Origin: CAZEHO01 sp964511945
Lineage (GTDB): Bacteria; Actinomycetota; Acidimicrobiia; Spongiisociales; UBA11373
Length of the DNA stretch: 64,000 nucleotides
Direction of reading: 5' to 3'
NCBI GenBank assembly: GCA_964511945.1
Contig: CAZEHO010000002.1
Coordinates: forward strand, 62,001 to 126,000
The number at the start of each line of letters is the position of its first letter. Position 1 is the stretch's first letter. A program made the position numbers and the translations under genes. The notes below the pieces were generated by a model. It searched no databases. It was not told the DNA's origin and saw only the letters and a list, made by a program, of their open reading frames with translations. This document shows positions 8,950 through 17,444 of the stretch, one piece after another.

Positions 8950-9834
8950 GTGCAGCGGCTGAGGAGTTTTGCGTATCACGAGCCAACGACCCTGGCCGAA
9001 GCCGTATCGGTTCTCACCGCAGCTGGGGATGACGTCCACGTGCTGGCCGGAGGCACGGATCTGGTGGTGGACATGAAGACCGGGAGGATGCGGCCGAACA
9101 CCGTTGTCAACCTCAAACGCATTCCCGGAATGACCTTGATCGAGGCCGTGGATGGTGGGACCCGCATCGGCGCGCTTACCAAGGTCACCGACATCGAAGC
9201 CTCTTCACGGGTCCAGGAGGAGCATCCGGCTCTGGCCCAGGCTGCCGCGGTGCTGGCATCACCCCCGGTTCGGGCGCTGGCGACGATCGGCGGCGGGATT
9301 GGACGGGCATCACCGGCTTCGGACCTGGCGCCACCGCTGATCGTGCTGAACGCGGTCGCGACGATCGAGGGGCCCGGCGGTCCCCGGGAGGAACCGGTCG
9401 AGGACCTGTATGCCGGACCTGGAATCACCACCTTGGACCCGGCCGACATCATCACGTCGGTGTTCCTGCCGGAGCGTGCGCAGCGCAGCGGCTCGGCGCA
9501 TCTGAAGATCGGTGCTCGGGGCGGGGGCACCGATATCGCCATCGTGGGGTCGTGTGCCGCCGTGGTGCTGGGTGACGGGCTGGTCGTTGAGGATGCCCGC
9601 ATCGTCCTGGCCTCGGTTGCTCCGGTGCCGCTCCGAGCCCGTGCCGCCGAGGATGCGCTGCTCGGCGAAATCGCGACTGAGGAGGTGATCGGCGGCGCCG
9701 CCGACCTTGCGGCCGCGGCCTGCACTCCGATCACCGACCTGCGGGGAACCGCCGAGCACCGGCTGGTGCTGGCCCGGGTCCTCACCCAGCGAGCGCTTCG
9801 GGCGGTGGTGGCCATGGCTGAGGAAGCTTGCTGA
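8950..9834 (+). CDS. Molybdenum hydroxylase FAD-binding subunit (CoxM/XdhB-like), cluster 1
   Basis: A 294-residue FAD subunit of the xanthine dehydrogenase/CO dehydrogenase family. It starts at GTG 8950, two bases after the VOC stop; the frame is open further upstream but that part overlaps the VOC gene. FAD contacts are LAGGTDLVVDMK near residue 34 and TIGGGIGRASPASDLAPPL near residue 113. The C-terminal CO-deh-flavoprotein domain is complete. The stop overlaps the next start (TGATG). It passes electrons from the 2Fe-2S subunit to an acceptor. Confidence 0.9.
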   Translation: MQRLRSFAYHEPTTLAEAVSVLTAAGDDVHVLAGGTDLVVDMKTGRMRPNTVVNLKRIPGMTLIEAVDGGTRIGALTKVTDIEASSRVQEEHPALAQAAAVLASPPVRALATIGGGIGRASPASDLAPPLIVLNAVATIEGPGGPREEPVEDLYAGPGITTLDPADIITSVFLPERAQRSGSAHLKIGARGGGTDIAIVGSCAAVVLGDGLVVEDARIVLASVAPVPLRARAAEDALLGEIATEEVIGGAADLAAAACTPITDLRGTAEHRLVLARVLTQRALRAVVAMAEEAC

Positions 9835-10298
9835 TGTTCGATCTCACCTTCTCCGTGAACGGTCGGCAGCGCACCGTTTCCGTCGAGGGACGGACCACCC
9901 TCCTCGAGGTGCTCCGCGAATCCCTACTGCTCACCGGTTCCAAGGAAGCGTGCGGTGTCGGTGAGTGCGGCAACTGCATGGTCCTGGTGGACAACCAGGC
10001 GACGCCGTCGTGTCTCGTCCTGGCGGCCGACGCGGCCGACCGAGATGTCGTCACCATCGAAGGAATCGCGGCGGACGGCGTGCTGGACACGGTGCAGCAG
10101 GCATTCGTCGACGCCGGCGCCTTCCAATGCGGGTTCTGCACCCCCGGCATGGTGGTGACCGCCAAGGCATTGCTTGACGAGAACCCCGAAGCTGAGCCCG
10201 ATGAGATCAAGCAGGCACTGTCCGGGGTGTTGTGTAGGTGCGGCTCGTATACCAAGATCATGGCCGCATTCGATGCACTGACCGGGAGGGGGTCCTGA
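9834..10298 (+). CDS. Molybdenum hydroxylase 2Fe-2S subunit (CoxS/XdhC-like), cluster 1
   Basis: A 154-residue small subunit with two 2Fe-2S centres. The plant-type cluster uses CGVGECGNC plus a later Cys (ATPSC); the second uses CGFC (in QCGFCTPGM) and CRC (in LCRCGSYTKI). The ATG at 9834 overlaps the previous TGA. The last base is shared with the large-subunit start, again TGATG, so the three subunits are translationally coupled in the order M-S-L. Confidence 0.92.
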   Translation: MFDLTFSVNGRQRTVSVEGRTTLLEVLRESLLLTGSKEACGVGECGNCMVLVDNQATPSCLVLAADAADRDVVTIEGIAADGVLDTVQQAFVDAGAFQCGFCTPGMVVTAKALLDENPEAEPDEIKQALSGVLCRCGSYTKIMAAFDALTGRGS

Positions 10299-12595
10299 TG
10301 GTCACGACGCATGTCGGTGAATCCGTTGAACGGGTGGACGCGCGGGAGAAGGTGACCGGCGCCACCGTCTACGGGGTAGACGTCGCCCTGCACGGGATGC
10401 TCCATGGCGCCGTGGTCCGCAGCCCGCATGCTCACGCCCGGATCGTTTCGATCGATACCTCGGCAGCGGACGCCGCTCCCGGGGTCGAGGCAATCGTGAC
10501 CGGACGAGACTTCCCCTTCCTCTTCGGTGCCAGCACCAAGGACCAGCCCTTCCTGGCCATCGACCGGGTTCGCTACATCGGTGAGCCGGTGGTCGCTATC
10601 GCGGCGGAAACCGAAGCGCAGGCCCAGGAGGCCGTCGAGCTGGTGAAGGTGGAGTACGAAGAGCTTCCGGCCGTTGTCGACATGATGGAAGCGCTGGAGG
10701 ACGACGCGCCGCTGGTCCATCCCGACCAGCACACCTACGAGTCGGATGGGCACGTCATCGTGCCGCACACCAACGTCAACACACTGTGGACGTTCGAACG
10801 CGGCGATGCCGAAGCCGGGTTCGAGGGAGCCGACCTGGTGGTCGAGCACACGTTCTCGGCGCATGCCTTGAGCCATGCTGCGCTCGAGCCGCACGTCTCG
10901 GTCGCCCAGTACGACCCGGGGACCGGGGCCTACACACTGTGGATCCCGACCGACCGCCCCTTCCAGATGCGCAGCGAGCTGACCGCTGCACTCGGGGTGC
11001 CGACCGACAAGATGCGCCTGATCGTGGCCGGTGTCGGCGGATCGTTCGGCGGCAAGAACACGCTCATCTCAGAGGCGATCTCGGTCGCTCTCGCCCGCTA
11101 CGCCGGTGGGCGTCCGGTGCGGGTCGAGTTCACCCGGGCCGAGGACCTGGTGGCGACAGCCACACGGGTGCCGGCGATCATGACGCTCAAAACCGGCGTG
11201 ATGATTGACGGCACCATCGTGGCCAGGACCGCCGACATCCTGTGGGACAGCGGGGCGTACACCTCCAACACCGTCGGGGTGGCGATTCGCGGTTCGAGCA
11301 CCGTATTCGGGCCCTACCGCTGCCCCAACCTGGAGCTGCGGGCCCGCCAGGTGTACACCAACCGGGCGATCAGCGGGTCGTACCGGGGGTACGGCACCAC
11401 CCAGGTGACCTGGGCGTGCGAGTCGCAGATGGACATCATCGCGGCCGAGCTGGGGATCGACCCGCTCGAGTTCCGGGTGCGCAACGGTTATCAGGAGGGC
11501 GACCCCTACGTCAACGAGCAGGTGATGCACGGCGTCGGGTTGATCGAGTCGCTGGAGCGCACCGCCGAGGAGATCGGCTGGGGTGACGTGGATAGGGCTC
11601 CGGCGCCGCATCTGCGGCGCGGCAAGGGCATCGCCACGATGATCAAGCCGACAGCCACACCCACCAGCTCCAATGTGATGATGAAGATCGAGGAGGACGG
11701 CCGGGTGACGGTGATGGCCTCGGCGCCCGAGATCGGTTCGGGCCAGGCCACCGTGCTTGCGCAGATGACCGCCGACGCCATCGGGGTACCGATCGACAGC
11801 GTGATCGTCTCCGATACGGACACGGCCACATCGCCGTTCAACGGACCGGTGGCGTCGAGCCGCACCACCTACCACGTGGGCAACGCGATCATCACCGCCG
11901 GCTCCGAGGTGCGGGAGAAGATTCTCGAAGCGGCCGCGGACATCCTCGACCTGGACATCGCCGGGCTCGATCTGGTCGACGGCCAGATCCTGGAGAACGG
12001 TGCTCCCGTGAAGCCGCTCAGCGAGCTGTTCGGCGGGTTCGGCTACGTCGATGGGTACTCAATCACTGCCGAAGCTCGCTTCTCGACGAAGGGATCGCCC
12101 CTGTTGAAGGCGGCGCCCCCGTATGAGTGGATGAGCAGCATCTTCTGGATGTTCGCCACCCACGCCGTCGAGATCGAGGTCGACATCGAGACCGGGGTGC
12201 TGCGAGTGGTCAAGGTCGCCGCGGCACAGGACGTCGGCAAGGCGATCAACCCGATGACCGTGGAGCAGCAGATCGAGGGCGGCGTGATCATGGGGCTGTC
12301 GAACGCGATGTTCGAGGAGTTCAAGGGCTCCGACGGCAGGATCGACAACTCCAGCTTCGCCGATTACAAGGTGGCGACGCTGCCGGACCTTCCCGAGATC
12401 GTGCCGATCATCGTGGAATCGCACCATGCCGAGGCCCCGTGGGGCGCCAAGGGGGTGGGCGAGCCCGGCGCTGCTTCAACTGCTCCCGCCATTGCCAATG
12501 CCCTCTTCGACGCGATCGGGATCCGGATCACCGACCTCCCGATCACGCCGGAGAAGATCGTGGCCGCGATTCGGGAGCGCGATGCGCAAGACTGA
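10298..12595 (+). CDS. Molybdenum hydroxylase large subunit (aldehyde oxidase/xanthine dehydrogenase-like), cluster 1
   Basis: A 765-residue molybdopterin-binding subunit. It opens with ERVDAREKVTGATVYGVDV, the a/b hammerhead entry of the family. The Mo-cofactor loop is GVGGSFGGKN near residues 246-255, the substrate loop is SGSYRGYGTTQ, and the catalytic Glu is in WGAKGVGEPG (about residue 722). The CO dehydrogenase form I loop AYRCSFR is absent, so it should hydroxylate an organic substrate, an aldehyde or an N-heterocycle. The FAH-family gene follows, which suggests ring or acyl hydrolysis after hydroxylation. Confidence 0.9.
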   Translation: MVTTHVGESVERVDAREKVTGATVYGVDVALHGMLHGAVVRSPHAHARIVSIDTSAADAAPGVEAIVTGRDFPFLFGASTKDQPFLAIDRVRYIGEPVVAIAAETEAQAQEAVELVKVEYEELPAVVDMMEALEDDAPLVHPDQHTYESDGHVIVPHTNVNTLWTFERGDAEAGFEGADLVVEHTFSAHALSHAALEPHVSVAQYDPGTGAYTLWIPTDRPFQMRSELTAALGVPTDKMRLIVAGVGGSFGGKNTLISEAISVALARYAGGRPVRVEFTRAEDLVATATRVPAIMTLKTGVMIDGTIVARTADILWDSGAYTSNTVGVAIRGSSTVFGPYRCPNLELRARQVYTNRAISGSYRGYGTTQVTWACESQMDIIAAELGIDPLEFRVRNGYQEGDPYVNEQVMHGVGLIESLERTAEEIGWGDVDRAPAPHLRRGKGIATMIKPTATPTSSNVMMKIEEDGRVTVMASAPEIGSGQATVLAQMTADAIGVPIDSVIVSDTDTATSPFNGPVASSRTTYHVGNAIITAGSEVREKILEAAADILDLDIAGLDLVDGQILENGAPVKPLSELFGGFGYVDGYSITAEARFSTKGSPLLKAAPPYEWMSSIFWMFATHAVEIEVDIETGVLRVVKVAAAQDVGKAINPMTVEQQIEGGVIMGLSNAMFEEFKGSDGRIDNSSFADYKVATLPDLPEIVPIIVESHHAEAPWGAKGVGEPGAASTAPAIANALFDAIGIRITDLPITPEKIVAAIRERDAQD

Positions 12596-12626
12596 CAACG
12601 GAATCGAGGGGGAGAAAGGGCCTGGG

Positions 12627-13613
12627 ATGAAGCTCTACACATTCCGGGTGGGGACTCCACTCGGCCCGAAGGTACGCATTGGAGCCGAGCTGGATGGCCG
12701 TCTCGTCGATCTGAACAGCGCGGCCGCGTTCACATTCCGCGACGATGGCGAACCCGACTGGCGCGAATACGCCGACTTTCTGGTGCCACCCGACATGGTG
12801 CGGTACCTCGAACGCGGCGACAAAGCGAAGCGGGCGGTTGAGACTGCTCTGGGGACCGTTTCGGCGGCCGGCCCCGACGAGGCGGACCCGGCCATCGGGA
12901 GGCTCACGTACGGCTTCGACGAAGTCGGTTTGATGGCGCCGGTGCCGCGGCCCAACATCGTGTGGGACTCCATGGTGTTCCTCGAGCACGTGAAGATGGG
13001 GCGGCCGGTCATTCCCGACGCGTTCTACGACCACCCGCCGTACTTCACCCAGAGCGGCGCCATCGTCGCCGGGCCCTTCGACCCGATCGTCAAGCCGCGG
13101 TTCACCGAGCAGCTGGACTTCGAACTCGAGTTCGGCATTTACATCAGCAAGGCCGGGATCAACATCGCGGTGGACGAAGCCGAGGAGCACATCGCCGGAT
13201 TCACCATCTACAACGATGTCTCGGCCCGCGATGTCCAGTTCCGTGAGATGGAGATGATGCTGGGCCCGGCGAAAGGGAAGAACTTCGAGGGCTCAAACAT
13301 CATGGGACCCTGCCTGGTGACCCCCGACGGGCTCGATTACAACAACATGCGGATGGTGGCCCGGATCAACGGCGACAAGGTCGTCGATGACAACTCATCG
13401 ACAATGCACTACAAGTTCCCTGAAATCATCTCGTGGATCTCCGAGGAGGAGATGCTGTATCCGGGCGACTTCATCGCTTCGGGGACGTGCGACCACGGCA
13501 CGGGACCGATGTCGGACTTCCCCCGTTGGCTCGAAGTCGGCGATGTGGTCGAGTTCGAGATCGAGGGGATCGGCATCATCCGCAACGAGGTCGTCGCGGC
13601 GCCCGAGCGTTAA
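12627..13613 (+). CDS. Fumarylacetoacetate hydrolase-family protein
   Basis: A 328-residue member of the FAH superfamily, which hydrolyses or decarboxylates acylpyruvates and 2-oxo acid enols with a divalent metal. The core runs from about residue 100: DFELEFGIYISKAG supplies acidic ligands, NDVSARDVQ is the family signature, and DNSSTMHYKFPEIISWISEEEMLYPGDFIASGT is the conserved C-terminal block. The ATG at 12627 follows GGGGGAGAAAGGG; an alternative in-frame ATG at 12582 overlaps the preceding gene. It ends 5 bp from the convergent monooxygenase-like gene. The substrate is unknown. Confidence 0.87.
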   Translation: MKLYTFRVGTPLGPKVRIGAELDGRLVDLNSAAAFTFRDDGEPDWREYADFLVPPDMVRYLERGDKAKRAVETALGTVSAAGPDEADPAIGRLTYGFDEVGLMAPVPRPNIVWDSMVFLEHVKMGRPVIPDAFYDHPPYFTQSGAIVAGPFDPIVKPRFTEQLDFELEFGIYISKAGINIAVDEAEEHIAGFTIYNDVSARDVQFREMEMMLGPAKGKNFEGSNIMGPCLVTPDGLDYNNMRMVARINGDKVVDDNSSTMHYKFPEIISWISEEEMLYPGDFIASGTCDHGTGPMSDFPRWLEVGDVVEFEIEGIGIIRNEVVAAPER

Positions 13614-13618
13614 CCGGG

Positions 13619-13921
13619 CTACTCGACCTCGGTGAGCACGATCACGCCGATCGGCTCGTCGAGCAGGTCCGGGATCTCCGCCCGGTACGCCTTGTAGTGG
13701 TCGGTGGCGCGGTGTGCTTCGAGGGCGGCCTGGTTGGTGTAGCGCTCGATGAGATGGAAGGTTGTACGTCCGTCCGATTCGGCCTGGTAGAGGTCGTACA
13801 CCTCGTTGCCGGGCTCCCGGCGGGTAGCGGTGCGCATCCGGCGGAGGATGGCGGCGGCGGCTTCGGTCTGTCCCTCGCCTGGAACAAAGCTGGCGAAGAC
13901 CATCACTGGTTGATCGGACAT
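13619..13921 (-). CDS. Antibiotic biosynthesis monooxygenase (ABM)-domain protein
   Basis: A 100-residue single ABM/YgiN-like ferredoxin-fold domain. VMVFASFVPGEGQTEAAAAILRRM, a Glu-rich EPGNEVYDLYQAESD strand and FHLIERYTNQAALEAHRATDHYK (usual W/Y..H..H..H pattern) are typical of small quinol monooxygenases and heme-degrading relatives. No cofactor is needed in some members. It is convergent with the FAH gene and 144 bp from the divergent hydrolase-cyclase gene, so that gap probably holds two promoters. Confidence 0.85.
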   Translation of the reverse strand: MSDQPVMVFASFVPGEGQTEAAAAILRRMRTATRREPGNEVYDLYQAESDGRTTFHLIERYTNQAALEAHRATDHYKAYRAEIPDLLDEPIGVIVLTEVE

Positions 13922-14065
13922 CGTGCTCCTTGCAGCGTTGCTGGCTGCAGGCTACCGAGGTGGGGGAGGGGAAGGCCCGGATCGGCCCGGCAGGTTGTCC
14001 GGGTCGGATCGATGGCTGCGCATCGCGGGGTCAACGCCCGAATCTCCCATCGGTAGATTGGCCGT

Positions 14066-15427
14066 ATGGAGGTTCCCGATGTCCGATATGTGATCACGGA
14101 CGATGACGTCCGCATCGCGTATCAGGATGTCGGAAGTGGCCCGGCGACCCTCCTGGTTCCGACGTACTGGGGTCACGCCGAGGGAAACTGGGATCTCGAA
14201 CACCTGCGCCGGCTGTTCGAGCGGCTGGCGGCGAACCTCCGGTTCCTGACGTTCGACCACCGGGGCACCGGCATGTCGGACGGGTTTGTCGAATCCCCGA
14301 CGCTTGAGGACCGGACACTCGACATCGGTGCTGTGATGGACGCTGCCGGGCTCGAGACCGTGAACCTCTTGGGCCACGACTTCGGTGCGCAGGTCGCCGT
14401 CGGGTTCGCGGCTCGCCACCCGGATCGAGTAGATCGGTTGGTTCTCGTCAACAGCCGGGTTGGAGCATCCGCCAAGGCGCGTGCCGACGAGCTCAATCCG
14501 GGAGCGGCCGAGCCCGACCCGCTGGCGAGGCTCCCGGCGGCGCTCAGCAGCGCCGACACGGTCGGGATCGAGGTCGCCGCATCGCTGAGCCGGTTCACCC
14601 CAAGCGTTGCCAAGTACCCCGACGTGCTGCGGGCGATTCCCCGCCTGCAGGCGCTGGCCGGCTCACGGGACGCCTACCGCCGCCAGATCGAGAGCGTCGC
14701 CGGCGTCGACGTGACCGAAGAGGCGAAGCGGATCTGTGCGCCGACCCTGGTGACCCACACCAGCGGCAATGTGCTCCACCACGTCGGATTCGCCCGGTTG
14801 CTCGCGGAGCTCATTCCCGACGCGACGCTCGTTGAGTTCGATGGGGTCGACCACCTGTACTGGTTCGCCGACAACTGGCGCGAGATCGCCGATACCCACA
14901 TCAGGTTCATCACCGAGTCCGAGGTTCACGCTCCGGCGGTGCGCCGCTTTGCGGTGGTGCTGTTCACCGACATGGTCGGGTCGACCCGAGCCTCGCTCAC
15001 CTCTGGCGATGAGGAGTGGCACCGTCTGCTCGACACCCACGATCGCATCTCGCAGAGGATCGTGTCACAGCACGGGGGATCGGTCGTCAAGCACATGGGA
15101 GATGGCGTGCTCGCCACATTCGATGCCCCGTCGCAGGCGGTGGACGCGGCAATCCGGTGCAGGAGCGAGCTCGCCGAGGCGGGCATCGGAGTTCGAGCCG
15201 GAATCCACGCCGGAGAGATAGAGGTTCGCGGCGAGGACATCTCAGGCGCGGTCGTCAACCTCGCCGCCCGCGTGCTGCGAGAAGCGCCCGAGGACGACAT
15301 CTACACCTCGTCGACGATCCGGGACATGCTGATCGGGTCACCCCACGCCTTCGAGAGCGCCGGATCGCGACGGCTCAAAGGTTTCGAAGGGGAGTGGGAA
15401 CTCCACCGGATAGCCACCACGCCCTGA
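14066..15427 (+). CDS. Alpha/beta-hydrolase fused to class III adenylate cyclase
   Basis: A 453-residue two-domain protein. Residues about 10-285 form an alpha/beta hydrolase with nucleophile elbow GHDFGAQ, so position 105 is Asp instead of the usual Ser, with a candidate base His263 (VDHLYW). Residues about 292-450 form a class III cyclase domain: metal ligands Asp302 (FTDMVGST) and Asp346 (MGDG), Lys342 and Asp391 at the purine-specifying positions, and the transition-state pair Asn398/Arg402 (VNLAAR). Those residues predict adenylate rather than guanylate cyclase. Similar fusions are frequent in mycobacteria. The hydrolase half may sense a ligand or be an enzyme in its own right. Confidence 0.88.
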   Translation: MEVPDVRYVITDDDVRIAYQDVGSGPATLLVPTYWGHAEGNWDLEHLRRLFERLAANLRFLTFDHRGTGMSDGFVESPTLEDRTLDIGAVMDAAGLETVNLLGHDFGAQVAVGFAARHPDRVDRLVLVNSRVGASAKARADELNPGAAEPDPLARLPAALSSADTVGIEVAASLSRFTPSVAKYPDVLRAIPRLQALAGSRDAYRRQIESVAGVDVTEEAKRICAPTLVTHTSGNVLHHVGFARLLAELIPDATLVEFDGVDHLYWFADNWREIADTHIRFITESEVHAPAVRRFAVVLFTDMVGSTRASLTSGDEEWHRLLDTHDRISQRIVSQHGGSVVKHMGDGVLATFDAPSQAVDAAIRCRSELAEAGIGVRAGIHAGEIEVRGEDISGAVVNLAARVLREAPEDDIYTSSTIRDMLIGSPHAFESAGSRRLKGFEGEWELHRIATTP

Positions 15428-15439
15428 AGGAGGCTCGAC

Positions 15440-15589
15440 TCACCACTCGGCGTCGGGACCCATGGCGAAGATGTCGAGGAGCTCAGCGATGCGGGCCGCC
15501 TTCTCCTCGATATGGCCCGCCGCCTCCCGGCTGAGCGGGCCGAGCCGCCGGACCGCTCCCCGGCAGTTACGAAGTGCGTTTTGGGACAA
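15440..15589 (-). other. Possible short ORF or 3' gene remnant
   Basis: A 49-codon minus-strand frame with a TTG start overlapping the end of the downstream-facing membrane protein gene. The predicted peptide has an Arg-rich start and an amphipathic helix containing AAGHIEEKAARIAELLDI before GPDAEW and the stop. This composition looks more protein-like than the other frames. There is no clear ribosome site. It may be the C-terminal end of a lost gene or a very small protein; confidence is low. Confidence 0.25.
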
Positions 15590-16061
15590 AGCGGACGATC
15601 GCCCAACCCCAGAGCACGGCGACCAGCGTCAGGACCCCTGCAGGGATGAGGCGGACCGCCAGAGATGTTGGCTCCTCCGCTGCGACCGCGGTGGCCCATG
15701 CCACCGTTCGAGTTGTGGAGCTGTCCGGATCGAACAGGAAGTCCACGGAATCGCCAGCACTCGCCCTCCCCGAGGGAAGATCTCTCACGTTCTTCTTGAG
15801 CACGAACGTGCCGTCGGGCTCCGACGAGTCTGGGAACTCAATGGTCGCCGTTCGGACGGTGCCGCCCGGGAAACCCCCGTACTCAAACGCATCTACCTCC
15901 GTGACGGTCCCGGTCAACTCCGGCCAGCTGAGCGCTCGTTCTGCCCACGCTCGACGGTCGAGGTCGTTGCCGTGAAGGTCGAGCCCCCGCGCCATCGCAA
16001 TGATGGCGATGATCGTGACAGCGATGGGACCGATCCACATCCACCATCGGCGGCGCATCAT
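15567..16061 (-). CDS. Two-TM membrane protein, DUF3592-like
   Basis: A 164-residue protein with a membrane segment at about residues 7-23, an extracytoplasmic beta-rich region of about 105 residues and a second segment near 135-155. The middle region with ELTGTVTEVDAFEYGG and GDSVDFLFDPDSS resembles DUF3592 proteins (beta domain between two helices), though the match is by eye. Function is unknown. It is 63 bp downstream of another small membrane protein gene on the same strand. Confidence 0.7.
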   Translation of the reverse strand: MMRRRWWMWIGPIAVTIIAIIAMARGLDLHGNDLDRRAWAERALSWPELTGTVTEVDAFEYGGFPGGTVRTATIEFPDSSEPDGTFVLKKNVRDLPSGRASAGDSVDFLFDPDSSTTRTVAWATAVAAEEPTSLAVRLIPAGVLTLVAVLWGWAIVRFVPKRTS

Positions 16062-16124
16062 CCAAGCGCGTCCTTCTCAGAGGTGTGGCGCTCGGCGGAG
16101 GCGACCCCGGCCGGGACACCGACA

Positions 16125-16334
16125 CTATCCAGCGGGCTCACCGCCGCCCCGATCTGCCCGAGCAACCATGTAGCCGCTGACGCCTCCCCAGACATGGAAC
16201 ACGAGAGCCATCACCGCTGCCGTCAGACTGTCCGACGATGTTTCGCCGAACACCAATGAGTAGGCCAGGAGGCCGATCAGGATGCCTCCGACCACAAACG
16301 GCCAGGTACGGGGTTGGTGTCCTCGGTGGTTCAT
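16125..16334 (-). CDS. Small two-TM membrane protein
   Basis: A 69-residue protein starting at ATG 16334, chosen because GAGGGGGAAGC lies directly before it; a longer frame reaches 16361. It has two hydrophobic segments (WPFVVGGILIGLLAYSLVF and the region around AAVMALVFHVWGGVSGYMVA) and an Arg/Gly-rich tail. No family is recognised. It probably shares a transcript with the DUF3592-like gene. Confidence 0.6.
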   Translation of the reverse strand: MNHRGHQPRTWPFVVGGILIGLLAYSLVFGETSSDSLTAAVMALVFHVWGGVSGYMVARADRGGGEPAG

Positions 16335-16429
16335 GCTTCCCCCTCGGTCCGCCTGGTTCACAACCTATGTGAGGAGGCCATTGCGAGATATCGGGGAAGA
16401 CCCTGGTCTCTTCCCTGACCGGCGATTCC

Positions 16430-16876
16430 CTATCCGCTATGGGAGTCCGGCTGCGCAGGTCCACCCGACGTCCACGGCCAGGTCACGCACCCGGCGATCT
16501 CGGGGAACGCGACGAAGTCGGCGGTGCCCTTGAGCACGAGCGTGCTGATGGAGAACTCTCCCAGTACCTCGGCGGCCCTCCGCAGCGTCGCTCCGCTCAC
16601 GCTGACGTCATCCACCACCAGCAGGTGTCTTCCGGCAGGAACCGGGATCCCGGGATCTCCGATCACCCGTGGGTGATCGAACATGGGGGTGTTCTCGTCG
16701 TCCCGGTACGAGAGGCGAAGCCGGGAGATGGGACGATCCAGCAGTTCGGCCGCGATCTCGCCGGCGGCCACGCCACCTCGCTCGATCGCGACGACGGCAT
16801 CGACTTCCGGGAGTGGGAGCTGCTCAATCCGCCGGGTGATCTCTTCGATCGGAACGAAGGGCCTTGCCATGGTCAT
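16430..16876 (-). CDS. Phosphoribosyltransferase-domain protein
   Basis: About 148 residues of type I phosphoribosyltransferase fold. The PRPP loop is HLLVVDDVSVSGATLRRAAEVL near residues 84-105, preceded by AIERGGVAAGEIAAELL, which supplies the early beta-alpha unit. The start is ATG 16876, which overlaps the upstream TGA as ATGA; ATG 16870 is an alternative. Bacterial members include xanthine, hypoxanthine and adenine PRTases. The substrate hood is too divergent to assign one. It is coupled to the upstream membrane protein gene, which suggests transport and salvage of a base, but that is inference. Confidence 0.75.
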   Translation of the reverse strand: MTMARPFVPIEEITRRIEQLPLPEVDAVVAIERGGVAAGEIAAELLDRPISRLRLSYRDDENTPMFDHPRVIGDPGIPVPAGRHLLVVDDVSVSGATLRRAAEVLGEFSISTLVLKGTADFVAFPEIAGCVTWPWTSGGPAQPDSHSG

Positions 16877-17427
16877 CGCAGGGTATGGTGAGCGACGGTA
16901 CCGATGACAGACAGCACCAGGATTCCGGGCCACCCCGTCTGCAGTGTGCCGAGGAAGTCCACCACGGCCATGCCCGGAAGCACGGCAGAGATGATTGCTG
17001 CGGATCCCACACCGATCAGGTAGGCGATCGGGACCACAAAAGACCAGTGGAAGCGCTGCAGGGCTCGAAGTGCGATCACGAATGCTGCGATCTGGAGCAC
17101 CAGCGCGAGCAGCACCGGATCCGCCGGCAAGCCGGTCAGCAGGCGGGCCACGAACGGCGTCAGTGCGCTGACGGCCACGGCCAGCGGCAGCCGCAGCAGC
17201 AGCGCCGCCAGCAGCGGGGCGTAGAACATCGGCAGCAGCACCGGGCCCAGCCCTGGTGAGGCAGCCGGGGCAAGGTGCACGAACCACGGTGCCAGCATCG
17301 CCAGAACTCCACCGGCGCCCAGCGCGACCGCGGCAGTCGGCGACGGAATCGCAGTCGACCTCACCACAGCGCCGGAAGCCGCAGTCGGGATCTGCCAGAT
17401 GGGGTGTTTCGCCTCGCTCCAATGCAC
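16873..17427 (-). CDS. Six-helix membrane protein, possible transporter component
   Basis: A 184-residue very hydrophobic protein with five or six predicted helices and short loops. Size and topology resemble ECF-transporter S components, but no diagnostic motif is seen. It overlaps the PRTase gene by 4 bp and lies 17 bp after the racemase gene, with all three on the minus strand. A role in uptake of a base or nucleoside precursor is only a guess from that neighbour. Confidence 0.65.
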   Translation of the reverse strand: MHWSEAKHPIWQIPTAASGAVVRSTAIPSPTAAVALGAGGVLAMLAPWFVHLAPAASPGLGPVLLPMFYAPLLAALLLRLPLAVAVSALTPFVARLLTGLPADPVLLALVLQIAAFVIALRALQRFHWSFVVPIAYLIGVGSAAIISAVLPGMAVVDFLGTLQTGWPGILVLSVIGTVAHHTLR

Positions 17428-17444
17428 TATGCCGTTCCTTTCGC

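Noticed and set aside
10298..12595. Aerobic CO dehydrogenase large subunit
   Set aside because: The substrate loop is SYRGYG; the form I loop AYRCSFR is missing, as it is in the second copy.
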